Below are positions 1 to 5,719 of a DNA stretch of 6,427 bases, piece after piece; position 1 is the first letter of the stretch; every line of letters begins with the position of its first letter. The notes under the pieces are model-generated. The model made no database searches, had not been told where the DNA came from, and saw nothing but the letters and a program-made list of their open reading frames with translations. The stretch comes from Desulfonema limicola (GTDB lineage: Bacteria; Desulfobacterota; Desulfobacteria; Desulfobacterales; Desulfosalsimonadaceae), in assembly GCA_020722245.1 (NCBI GenBank), contig DYLE01000141.1, forward strand, positions 1 through 6,427, in the 5' to 3' direction. A program made the translations under genes and the position numbers.

Positions 1-14
1 TCTGTGTGGAGCAT
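1..14 (-). CDS. 5' end of a leftward gene (first codons only)
   Basis: Read on the minus strand, an ATG at 14-12 follows a Shine-Dalgarno AGGAGGA (27-21) with a 6-nt spacer, which is close to the ideal arrangement. Only about four codons (M-L-H-T) remain before the window edge, so the product cannot be identified. The gene is divergent from the AT-rich cassette to its right. I found no convincing -35/-10 pair for it between 28 and 118. The start call rests entirely on the quality of the ribosome binding site. Confidence 0.6.
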
Positions 15-117
15 TTCAGTTCCTCCTTTTGTTTGTTTGAATAAACCATTGGAGTCCTGATCTATCCCATACATTTCAAGTCCAGCTTATGCAACGTTTT
101 AGGTCTTGGCATTGCGG

Positions 118-169
118 CGGGAGGATGATCCGGGGGGATATATGGAGGATCCCTCCGGATCGCCTCCCG
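118..169 (+). repeat. Long GC-rich hairpin (imperfect inverted repeat)
   Basis: Arms 127-139 and 149-161 pair over 13 bp with one G-U wobble (134/154) around a 9-nt loop. An outer 7-bp stem (118-124 with 163-169) continues it after a one-base bulge (A125) and a T126-G162 wobble. Both wobbles are G-U pairs in a rightward transcript but become A-C mismatches in a leftward one, so the fold is better on the plus strand. No T-run follows on either side, so it is not a standard intrinsic terminator. It is the main GC-rich object in a gene-free stretch. A REP-like element, an RNA-structured leader or a remnant of a mobile element are all possible. Confidence 0.75.
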
Positions 170-212
170 GGAAGGTCCGCGACAAGATCGATAACTATAA
201 AAGGACATAAGC

Positions 213-232
213 TTTTCTGAAATTACAGAAAG
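213..232. repeat. Small inverted repeat upstream of cassette promoter
   Basis: TTTTCTG (213-219) and CAGAAAG (226-232) are complementary, with one wobble pair, around a 6-nt AT-rich spacer. It ends 14 nt before the candidate -35 box at 247, where an operator for the downstream gene pair could sit. A chance AT-rich palindrome is equally possible. Confidence 0.3.
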
Positions 233-246
233 AATGTTACACTATC

Positions 247-277
247 TTGATTTTCTTATGGACAATATTTATATAAT
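247..277 (+). promoter_or_regulatory. Candidate sigma-70 promoter for the AT-rich gene pair
   Basis: A perfect -10 hexamer TATAAT lies at 272-277, with a TTGATT -35-like hexamer (4 of 6 consensus) at 247-252. The spacer is 19 bp, longer than the optimal 17, so the -35 assignment is less certain than the -10. Transcription would start near 284, about 40 nt before the first cassette gene. In DNA this AT-rich a chance match is possible. Confidence 0.5.
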
Positions 278-322
278 TCAAAAAGTAAGATATGTCTAAA
301 ATTGCATGGGGAAAATTACCTG

Positions 323-508
323 ATGTGCCCGATATTGAAATTAGACCAGCACGACGAAGAAAAGGAAATCCTGTTTGAATTAAAATATCTTTCCTCTCTT
401 ACGATACGCCAGCGGTTTGAGATGATGTTAAAAAAATCAGCGGAAATGAAAAGGTTGCTGAAAAACCGTGGACGCGGAAAATCTACTCAAATTATTAAAA
501 GAACATGA
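323..508 (+). CDS. Small charged protein encoded ahead of a nucleotidyltransferase; function unknown
   Basis: The 61-residue product has no cysteine pair, signal peptide or membrane segment. It has an acidic N-terminal part (DQHDEEKE, about residues 8-15), a predicted helical middle (RQRFEMMLKKSAEMKRLL, about 29-46) and a basic tail ending IIKRT. From memory, similar small proteins with an 'L(S/T)xxQRFEMM' core and an 'xIIKR' end occur directly before nucleotidyltransferase genes in other environmental bacteria; I could not check this. A role as partner or antitoxin of the downstream enzyme is inferred from position only. I chose ATG 323 because the protein then begins just before the LKLDQHDEE segment and GGGG at 308-311 could serve as a weak ribosome binding site. 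A TTG at 302 would add seven residues. The 3' end overlaps the next gene by 41 nt in a different frame. Confidence 0.7.
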   Translation: MCPILKLDQHDEEKEILFELKYLSSLTIRQRFEMMLKKSAEMKRLLKNRGRGKSTQIIKRT

Positions 509-947
509 AGTATATTTTGTCATCATCGGTGCAACCGCGTTTCCGGTTCATGGATACGCGCGCGCCACTTTGGATATTGATATTTTTATAAGACCTGATG
601 AGGCCAATGCAACAAAGGCCTTAATGGCGCTGAAGGAATTCGGTTATGATGTTACCGAGCTTGAAGTAAAAGATTTGCTGGAAAAGAAATTATTGATTCG
701 CCAAAATGCTGTGGAAACCGATATTCATCCATTTGTTAAGGGCGTCAGTTTTGAGCAGGTATGGAAAAACAAAACAAAAGCAAAATTCGGCAGCATATTT
801 GTCTATTTTGCCTCGCTCGATGATCTCATCGCAATGAAATATGCCGCAGGAAGACAGAAGGATCTGGAAGACCTGAAGTTTTTGCGAAAGATCAAACGTA
901 TTAAAGATAAAAAAAAGACCATACATTCATTCAAAAAAAAATTATAA
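468..947 (+). CDS. AbiEii/MNT-like nucleotidyltransferase
   Basis: This 159-residue protein matches the polymerase-beta-type nucleotidyltransferase fold. It has IIGATAFPVHGY (about 19-30, the Gly-rich loop position), the catalytic DxD in LDIDIF (D36, D38), a candidate third acidic residue in ETDIH (D85), and the C-terminal signature LDDLIAMKYAAGRQKDLEDL (about 117-136) typical of AbiEii/DUF6036-like proteins. Family members transfer NMPs to tRNA ends or proteins, often as toxins or antitoxins of two-gene modules; the substrate here is unknown. The start is GTG at 468: an in-frame TGA at 459 lies just upstream, and no in-frame ATG precedes the conserved core. The ribosome binding site is poor (AAGG at 451-454, long spacer), suggesting translational coupling to the upstream gene, which it overlaps by 41 nt. 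The C-terminus is lysine-rich and encoded by runs of 8 A (909-916) and 9 A (933-941). The DNA is much more AT-rich than its right-hand neighbours, consistent with horizontal acquisition. Confidence 0.85.
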   Translation: MDAENLLKLLKEHEVYFVIIGATAFPVHGYARATLDIDIFIRPDEANATKALMALKEFGYDVTELEVKDLLEKKLLIRQNAVETDIHPFVKGVSFEQVWKNKTKAKFGSIFVYFASLDDLIAMKYAAGRQKDLEDLKFLRKIKRIKDKKKTIHSFKKKL

Positions 948-969
948 AAAAATAAGATTTTTTTATTAT
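941..969. repeat. All-A/T inverted repeat at the cassette's right edge
   Basis: A 12-nt arm at 941-952 and its complement at 958-969 match at 11 of 12 positions around a 5-nt spacer. It spans the stop codon of the nucleotidyltransferase gene and ends inside the ATG of the next gene. There is no GC stem, so a true intrinsic terminator is unlikely, although the T-run at 958-964 might cause pausing. It coincides with the sharp change from AT-rich to GC-rich DNA. Confidence 0.4.
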
Positions 970-1546
970 GGAACGGCGGTCTTCAGACCTTGAAGCAAGG
1001 AAAAAGCAGGTTGAAAAACAAATTTCGGACCTGAGCCGACAGGTGGATGAGGTGGATGCTAAAATCCGGGCCTACCTGGCGGACCGGCAGCGTAACCCCC
1101 ATCCCCGGCATCTGGAGCTGATCGAACGGGTGCAGGGGTACCATATCGATTCTGCGGTGCTCGATAAACACCTGGAGACCCTGCTGGATAACCTGCAATG
1201 GAAGATTTACTACAACAAAAAGGCCTGGTACCAGCTCTGGGAAAATGCTGAAAAGGCCCGGCCGGGCATGGCGATCCCTGCTGGCCCGCAGCCGGCTGAA
1301 ACACAGAAAGGCGCTGATCTGTTTCAGGAAAAATCCCAGTATTCCATCGATACCTTGTGGGAGATTCAGCAGCAAAAACTGAGGCAGTACGGACATGAAG
1401 GGACAGGGGAGTCAAAGGCGGCTTTTAAGGAGAGAATGATTAATGAATATAAGGCGTTGAATGAAAAAAGGAAAGAAGGTCAGGAGATCGTGATGACCTA
1501 TGATATCTATGAAGAGAGGTGCAGGCTAGACCTTAAACAGGGGTAA
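968..1546 (+). CDS. Coiled-coil hypothetical protein encoded before the Rieske-like gene
   Basis: I do not recognise this 192-residue protein. Residues about 4-40 are a charged, heptad-like segment predicted to form a coiled coil. An aromatic stretch follows (WKIYYNKKAWYQLW, about 78-91), then a Pro/Ala/Gly-rich linker (about 98-112), and a second charged helical half (about 120-190) with a single cysteine (C185). No signal peptide or membrane segment is visible, so it is probably cytoplasmic. ATG 968 is the first usable start after an in-frame TAA at 953. No Shine-Dalgarno precedes it: the upstream bases are an A/T run inside an inverted repeat. The annotated N-terminus may therefore be secondary, left by insertion of the AT-rich cassette. 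It ends 11 nt before the Rieske-like gene and is probably cotranscribed with it. Confidence 0.7.
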   Translation: MERRSSDLEARKKQVEKQISDLSRQVDEVDAKIRAYLADRQRNPHPRHLELIERVQGYHIDSAVLDKHLETLLDNLQWKIYYNKKAWYQLWENAEKARPGMAIPAGPQPAETQKGADLFQEKSQYSIDTLWEIQQQKLRQYGHEGTGESKAAFKERMINEYKALNEKRKEGQEIVMTYDIYEERCRLDLKQG

Positions 1547-1557
1547 AAGGGGGTTGT

Positions 1558-1962
1558 ATGGGTCTGTTCAAGCGTATTTTCGGCATTTGTGACACCAGAC
1601 GGCCGGCTGACGATCAGTGCTGGATCTATCAGGACAAAAGGGTGGTGATTGATCTGAATCGAGCCCCTGAACTCTCTTCGGTGGACGGCGCGATCCGGTT
1701 GGAGGGTAAAGGGTTGACGCAAAGGGTTCTGGTGATGCGCGGCAAGGACGATCGGTTTCATGCGTTTGTGAATAGATGCGCCCATATGGGAAGGCGGCTG
1801 GATCCGCTTCGAGAAGGCCATGCGGTGCGCTGCTGCAGCGTCATGCATTCCGTTTATGATTACAGCGGAGGGGTGATGTCAGGCCCGGCCCGAAAGCCGA
1901 TCACAACGCTTCCGGTCACCCAGGAAAATCACCGACTATTTATTCCGGTTGATGGAAGGTGA
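1558..1962 (+). CDS. Small Rieske-type [2Fe-2S] protein with atypical second ligand pair
   Basis: The 134-residue product has a Rieske-like fold signature from about residue 28 to the end: NRCAHMGRRLDP (C74-x-H76), then RCCSVMHSVYDYSGG (C92, C93, H97), then the SGPARKPI segment that follows the cluster in many Rieske proteins. Canonical sites are C-x-H-x(15-17)-C-x2-H. Here the first pair is normal, but the second reads C93-x3-H97, with Met96 where the histidine would fall. No membrane anchor or Tat signal is present, so it is probably a soluble electron-transfer or assimilatory-type domain; redox partners are not apparent. The ribosome binding site is good (AAGGGGG ending 4 nt before ATG). 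It lies 11 nt after the coiled-coil gene, and its last 27 nt overlap the 3' end of rluD on the opposite strand. Whether it binds a [2Fe-2S] cluster is uncertain. Confidence 0.8.
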   Translation: MGLFKRIFGICDTRRPADDQCWIYQDKRVVIDLNRAPELSSVDGAIRLEGKGLTQRVLVMRGKDDRFHAFVNRCAHMGRRLDPLREGHAVRCCSVMHSVYDYSGGVMSGPARKPITTLPVTQENHRLFIPVDGR

Positions 1963-2955
1963 TCCGTCCTGGGTCGAAGATGACGGCTTTTCCCGAAGGG
2001 CGTTTCGAAAACAGACCATGTCCTCGGGAAGGGGGGCTTCGATCTTTATGGGGCTTTCGGTGGCCGGGTGGCGAAATTCCATCCGCCATGCATGAAGCAT
2101 CTGCCGGTGAACGGTTTTTATAAGGGCTGCCTTTTCAGGACTGTTTAAAAACAGTTTTTGCGGTTTTTTAAGGCCGTAAACCGGATCCCCGATGATGGGA
2201 TGACCGATGGCCGCGCAGTGCACCCGGATCTGATGGGTCCGGCCGGTTTTTATGACAAACTCCAAAAGCGCGATCCGGTCAAACCGTTCTTGAACACGCC
2301 AGAGGGTCTCCGCCTCTCTGCTCCGGCTAACGGCGGCGGCTGACATCTTTTTTCTGTGGGTGGCATGGCGGCCGATGGAAAGGGTGATGCGGCCGGTTTC
2401 CGCCGGCGGGATTCCGTGGACAAACCCCAGGTATGATTTGTGCACCATCCTTTTTTTAAACTGAAGGGTCAGGTGGCGATGCGCCTGTTCTGTTTTGGCC
2501 ACCAGAAGGAGGCCCGAGGTGTCCTTGTCTATCCGATGGACGATGCCCGGCCTCAAAGGCGTCCCGCCGACGCCTGCAACCTCCGGATAATGATAGATAA
2601 TCCCGTTTACCAGGGTCCCGGTGTCATGGCCCGGTGAGGGATGGACCACCATTCCGGGTTTTTTGTTGATCACCAGACAAAAGGCGTCCTCAAACAGGAC
2701 ATCCAGGGGAATCGGCTCGGGTTGAAGCCCCTTGGGGGCCGGATTGGGAAGCTCTCCTGCGATATTCTGGCCGGCCCTGACCCTAAACCCGGGTTTTTTG
2801 GACACCCCGTCGACGCGTATGATTCCCTGACGGATCAGCCGGATGGCCGTGTTGCGGGAAAGATGGGGAAGGGTTGCGGCGATCAGGGTGTCCAGTCGTT
2901 TTCCCGCGTCATTTTTCTCCACAAAAAAGGCAAACCCCTGTTTTTTATCGCCCAT
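1936..2955 (-). CDS. rluD: 23S rRNA pseudouridine synthase, RluA/RluD family
   Basis: The 339-residue protein isomerises specific uridines of 23S rRNA to pseudouridine (in E. coli RluD these are helix 69 sites 1911, 1915 and 1917). An S4 RNA-binding domain lies at about residues 17-65 (KRLDTLIAATLPHLSRN, then RVDGVSKKPGFRVRAGQNI). The catalytic motif HRIDKDTSGLL at 140-150 has Asp143 as the expected nucleophile, and TGRTHQIRVH at 237-246 is the second family signature. The length is slightly above E. coli RluD, mainly from a polar, Ser-rich C-terminal tail (about 321-339) read into the convergent Rieske-like gene. It starts 8 nt after carD with no Shine-Dalgarno, so translational coupling to carD is likely. 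RluD rather than another RluA-family member is inferred from the S4 domain plus length. Confidence 0.9.
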   Translation of the reverse strand: MGDKKQGFAFFVEKNDAGKRLDTLIAATLPHLSRNTAIRLIRQGIIRVDGVSKKPGFRVRAGQNIAGELPNPAPKGLQPEPIPLDVLFEDAFCLVINKKPGMVVHPSPGHDTGTLVNGIIYHYPEVAGVGGTPLRPGIVHRIDKDTSGLLLVAKTEQAHRHLTLQFKKRMVHKSYLGFVHGIPPAETGRITLSIGRHATHRKKMSAAAVSRSREAETLWRVQERFDRIALLEFVIKTGRTHQIRVHCAAIGHPIIGDPVYGLKKPQKLFLNSPEKAALIKTVHRQMLHAWRMEFRHPATESPIKIEAPLPEDMVCFRNALREKPSSSTQDGSPSINRNK

Positions 2956-2963
2956 GCGTAGGG

Positions 2964-3506
2964 TCAGTGCTTTGTTTTGAACAGGGATTTAACCTCCGCC
3001 CACACGCTTTCCTCATCGGCTTTTTTGGCGGTGCACAGCTCCCTTAAAAGAAGCCCTTTTGAGGTGTCTAAAAGCTTACGTTCGCCGAAAGACAGGTCCT
3101 TGACGGCCTTTAGCAGGAAAAGGTCCCGAAAGACCTCGGCCACGTCGTATAAAGAGCCGGTTTTGAGCTTGTTCATGTACTCTTTATAGCGCCGGTTCCA
3201 GGTCTGGTTGTCGAAGATATCGTTCTTTCTTTTCTTTAATACCGCGTAGATTTTCGGAACCTCGTCCTTGTGGATGATCTCCCTGAGCCCAACGGATTTA
3301 ATGTTTGCGGTCGGAATCATGATGACCATGCTGTTGTCCAGTATTTTCAGTATATAAAACTTGTGCTTGGCGCCGTTGATGGTCCTGCGCTCGATGGATT
3401 CGATCCGTCCGACCCCGTGGGCGGGATAAACCGCCAGGTCGCCGACCTGAAATTCCTTTTCCCCTGTTTGTTTTTCGATTTCTATCGTTTTTGCTTTTTT
3501 ATTCAT
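2964..3506 (-). CDS. carD: CarD/CdnL-family RNA polymerase-binding transcription regulator
   Basis: The 180-residue protein has the N-terminal RNA polymerase-interacting (CarD/TRCF) domain at about 18-78, including FQVGDLAVYPAHGVGRI and the KFYILKILDNSMVIMIP strand region, followed by a helical DNA-binding domain at about 80-175. W103 in the WNRRYKEYMNKL segment aligns with the tryptophan (W85 in M. tuberculosis CarD, NWSRRYK) that wedges at the upstream edge of the transcription bubble. CarD binds the RNA polymerase beta subunit and stabilises open complexes, especially at rRNA promoters. The N-terminus is about 15 residues longer than minimal CdnL proteins. The ribosome binding site is weak (GGGG about 8 nt upstream). 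It probably forms a two-gene unit with rluD, driven from the AT-rich region after the hppA terminator. Confidence 0.93.
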   Translation of the reverse strand: MNKKAKTIEIEKQTGEKEFQVGDLAVYPAHGVGRIESIERRTINGAKHKFYILKILDNSMVIMIPTANIKSVGLREIIHKDEVPKIYAVLKKRKNDIFDNQTWNRRYKEYMNKLKTGSLYDVAEVFRDLFLLKAVKDLSFGERKLLDTSKGLLLRELCTAKKADEESVWAEVKSLFKTKH

Positions 3507-3528
3507 TTCGCGTACCCCAAACCGCCAG

Positions 3529-3554
3529 GCTTTTTAAAAAAAGCTTTTTAAAAA
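3529..3554. repeat. Tandem 12-bp AT-rich repeat in the carD leader
   Basis: GCTTTTTAAAAA occurs at 3529-3540 and again at 3543-3554, a 14-bp period, and each copy contains a TTTTTAAAAA palindrome. A related GGCTTTAAAAAA follows at 3569-3580. The pair overlaps the predicted carD transcription start and sits 23 nt upstream of the carD ATG. It could be a protein binding site (A-tract/T-tract DNA is intrinsically bent) or simply low-complexity sequence. Confidence 0.5.
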
Positions 3555-3557
3555 GAT

Positions 3558-3588
3558 TTTATATATCAGGCTTTAAAAAACAAAGCAA
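3558..3588 (-). promoter_or_regulatory. Candidate promoter for carD-rluD
   Basis: On the minus strand TTGCTT (3588-3583) and TATATA (3565-3560) are separated by 17 bp; the overlapping TATAAA (3563-3558) is an alternative -10 with a 19-bp spacer. The predicted start near 3553 gives a leader of about 47 nt before carD. The -35 matches consensus at only 3 of 6 positions. Its place directly after the hppA terminator supports it, but AT-rich sequence produces such matches easily. Confidence 0.4.
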
Positions 3589-3622
3589 TAAAAAAATAGG
3601 CCGGCCTTTCGGCCAGCCTATT
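3587..3622 (-). terminator. Intrinsic terminator downstream of hppA
   Basis: Arms AATAGGC (3595-3601) and GCCTATT (3616-3622) form a 7-bp stem, continued after one mismatch by GGCC/GGCC (3603-3606 with 3611-3614) around a TTTC loop on the plus strand (GAAA in the leftward transcript). On the minus strand the stem runs straight into a T-rich tract (TTTTTTATT). It lies about 30 nt past the hppA stop codon, in the right orientation to end the rplY-pth-hppA transcript. Confidence 0.85.
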
Positions 3623-3652
3623 TGGTATGAATTGCTTAAGGTTTAAAATGGA

Positions 3653-5695
3653 TTACAACAGGAAAGGCACCATGAGCAGCGCCACGACATTGAGGATTTT
3701 AATCATCGGGTTGACGGCCGGTCCTGCGGTATCCTTATACGGGTCGCCGACGGTATCGCCGGTGACAGCGGCCTTATGGGCATCGCTCCCTTTGCCGCCG
3801 AAGTAGCCGCTCTCAATATATTTTTTCGCATTGTCCCATGCGGCCCCGCCGGTGGTCATGGAGATGGCGACAAAAAGACCGGTGACGATGCTTCCGATCA
3901 AAAGCCCTCCCAGCGCCACCTCTCCAAGCAGGAAACCCACCAGAAGGGGGGCGATCACCGGAAGAAGGGCGGGAACCATCATTTCTTTTAATGCGAAACG
4001 GGTCACCAGGTCAACGCATGCCCCGTAATCCGGTTTGGCGGTCCCTTCCATGATGCCGGGGATATCCCGAAACTGCCGCCGCACCTCATCCACTACCGCC
4101 CCGCCGGCCCTTCCCACGGCGCCCATGGCAAAAGAGGCAAAAAGGAAGGGCAGAAGCCCGCCGATGAAAAGGCCGATGATGACCTCCACATTGCTCAGAT
4201 CAAAGGTCATTTTGGTGACGCCTTCGCCGCCTTTCAGAACGAACTCCTGGGTATAGCTGGCAAACAGCACCAGGGCCGCCAGACCGGCTGATCCGATGGC
4301 ATACCCCTTGGTGACCGCCTTGGTGGTGTTCCCCACCGCATCCAGGGGGTCGGTCACGGCCCGAACGCTGTCGTCCATTCCGGCCATTTCGGCGATCCCG
4401 CCGGCATTATCCGTAATCGGGCCGTAGGCGTCGATGGCGATGACCATTCCGGTCATGGACAGCATGGATACAGCGGCCACAGCAATTCCGTAAAGACCGG
4501 CAAAATAGTAGGCCAGGCCGATGGCCAGGCAGATGGCCAGCACCGGCGCCGCTGTCGCCTGAAGGCTTGTTCCCAGACCGGCGATGATGTTGGTGGCATG
4601 GCCGGTGGTGGAGGCCTCGGCGATTTTTTTAACCGGCGGATAGATTCCGGTATAATACTCGGTGATGATCACGATCAGAACGGTGAGCCCGAGACCCACC
4701 AGGGCCGAGTAGTAGATGCTCATCTCTGAAATCCCGTTTAATCCGCCCGCAAGGCTTGATTTGGTGACAAAGTAAAAGGCGATGGCTGCGATGATGGCCG
4801 CGCCGAACATCCCCTTGTAAAGGGCGCCCATGATGTATTCGTTTTTACCCAGCCGGACAAAAACCGTGGCGATGATCGATGCCAGAATCGAAACCGCCCC
4901 GAGGATCAGCGGATACTGGACGGCCAGAAGATTGCCGTCAAACAACAGAAATCCCAGAAGCATGGCGGCGACCGCGGTCACCGCGTAGGTTTCAAACAGG
5001 TCCGCGGCCATGCCGGCGCAGTCGCCCACGTTGTCCCCCACGTTATCGGCGATGGTCGCCGGGTTTCTGGGGTCATCCTCCGGTATACCCGCTTCTACCT
5101 TGCCCACAAGGTCGGCACCCACATCGGCGCCCTTGGTGAAGATACCGCCGCCCAGACGGGCGAAGATGGAGATCAGGCTGCCGCCGAACCCCAGGGCCAC
5201 CAGGGCCTCCACGGTATCCTTGAGAGGAGCCCCGGATTTGATCAACAGGGTGTAATACCCGGCCACCGCGGTCAGGGCAAGGCCGGCCACCAGCATGCCG
5301 GTAACGGATCCGCCCTTGAATGCCAGCCCCAGACCTGCGGCAAGTCCTTTTTTGGCAGCCTCAGCGGTCCGGACATTGGCGAGGACCGAAACCCGCATGC
5401 CGATATACCCGGCCATAAAAGAGGCTAACGCCCCCATCAGGAATCCGATGGCGGTTTTGACGCCCAGGGTGAAAATAATTACGATAAAGATGACCCCGCC
5501 CACGGTGCCCATGCTTTTGGCCTGGCGCCGAAGGTAGGCGATGGCCCCCTCCTGGATCGCGGACGCGATCTGGACCATTTTTTCCGATCCTGTGGGTTTG
5601 CCTTTAATGTAAACAGCGACCGCCAGGGAATAGAGTATCCCCACCACTCCCATCAGGGCGCATGTCAATGGAATGTTTGCGATTACAGACTGCAT
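3653..5695 (-). CDS. hppA: Membrane-bound proton-pumping pyrophosphatase (K+-independent type)
   Basis: The 680-residue integral membrane protein couples PPi hydrolysis to H+ translocation across the cytoplasmic membrane; the family has about 16 transmembrane helices and many hydrophobic segments are visible here. Substrate-site motifs are intact: DVGADLVGKVE (191-201), DNVGDNVGD (217-225), the TDN and TDP acidic segments (428-450) and GDTVGDPYKDTAGP (646-659). Two subclass markers point to the K+-independent H+-pump: GNTTKAVTKGY (455-465) has Lys459, where K+-dependent enzymes have Ala, and Thr462; and the gate glutamate lies in LFETYAVT (E235), one helical turn from its place in the K+-dependent class. 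The start has a strong ribosome binding site (AGGGAGG, 5-nt spacer). It begins 24 nt after pth and ends just before an intrinsic terminator, so it is the last gene of the rplY-pth unit. The length is typical of bacterial members. Confidence 0.96.
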   Translation of the reverse strand: MQSVIANIPLTCALMGVVGILYSLAVAVYIKGKPTGSEKMVQIASAIQEGAIAYLRRQAKSMGTVGGVIFIVIIFTLGVKTAIGFLMGALASFMAGYIGMRVSVLANVRTAEAAKKGLAAGLGLAFKGGSVTGMLVAGLALTAVAGYYTLLIKSGAPLKDTVEALVALGFGGSLISIFARLGGGIFTKGADVGADLVGKVEAGIPEDDPRNPATIADNVGDNVGDCAGMAADLFETYAVTAVAAMLLGFLLFDGNLLAVQYPLILGAVSILASIIATVFVRLGKNEYIMGALYKGMFGAAIIAAIAFYFVTKSSLAGGLNGISEMSIYYSALVGLGLTVLIVIITEYYTGIYPPVKKIAEASTTGHATNIIAGLGTSLQATAAPVLAICLAIGLAYYFAGLYGIAVAAVSMLSMTGMVIAIDAYGPITDNAGGIAEMAGMDDSVRAVTDPLDAVGNTTKAVTKGYAIGSAGLAALVLFASYTQEFVLKGGEGVTKMTFDLSNVEVIIGLFIGGLLPFLFASFAMGAVGRAGGAVVDEVRRQFRDIPGIMEGTAKPDYGACVDLVTRFALKEMMVPALLPVIAPLLVGFLLGEVALGGLLIGSIVTGLFVAISMTTGGAAWDNAKKYIESGYFGGKGSDAHKAAVTGDTVGDPYKDTAGPAVNPMIKILNVVALLMVPFLL

Positions 5696-5719
5696 ATCTT
5701 CCTCCCTACATGTTTTGAG

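Noticed and set aside
909..941. A8 and A9 runs as phase-variation sites in the nucleotidyltransferase gene
   Set aside because: Both lie in the last few codons, after all recognisable motifs, so slippage would only alter the basic tail.
983..1848. Minus-strand open frames of 113-137 codons opposite the coiled-coil and Rieske-like genes
   Set aside because: The plus-strand frames have a clear Rieske motif and a good ribosome binding site. The antisense products look like random GC-rich translation.
1988..2010. Possible terminator for the Rieske-like gene (CCCGAAGGG)
   Set aside because: The stem is only 3 bp and no T-run follows.
2158..2961. Plus-strand open frames of 61-106 codons opposite rluD
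   Set aside because: The minus strand encodes a complete RluD with S4 and catalytic motifs. These frames have no independent support.
4879..5537. Open plus-strand frames of 80-86 codons opposite hppA
   Set aside because: They are Pro/Arg/Ser-rich antisense shadows of a GC-rich, strongly conserved gene, with no ribosome binding sites or recognisable domains.
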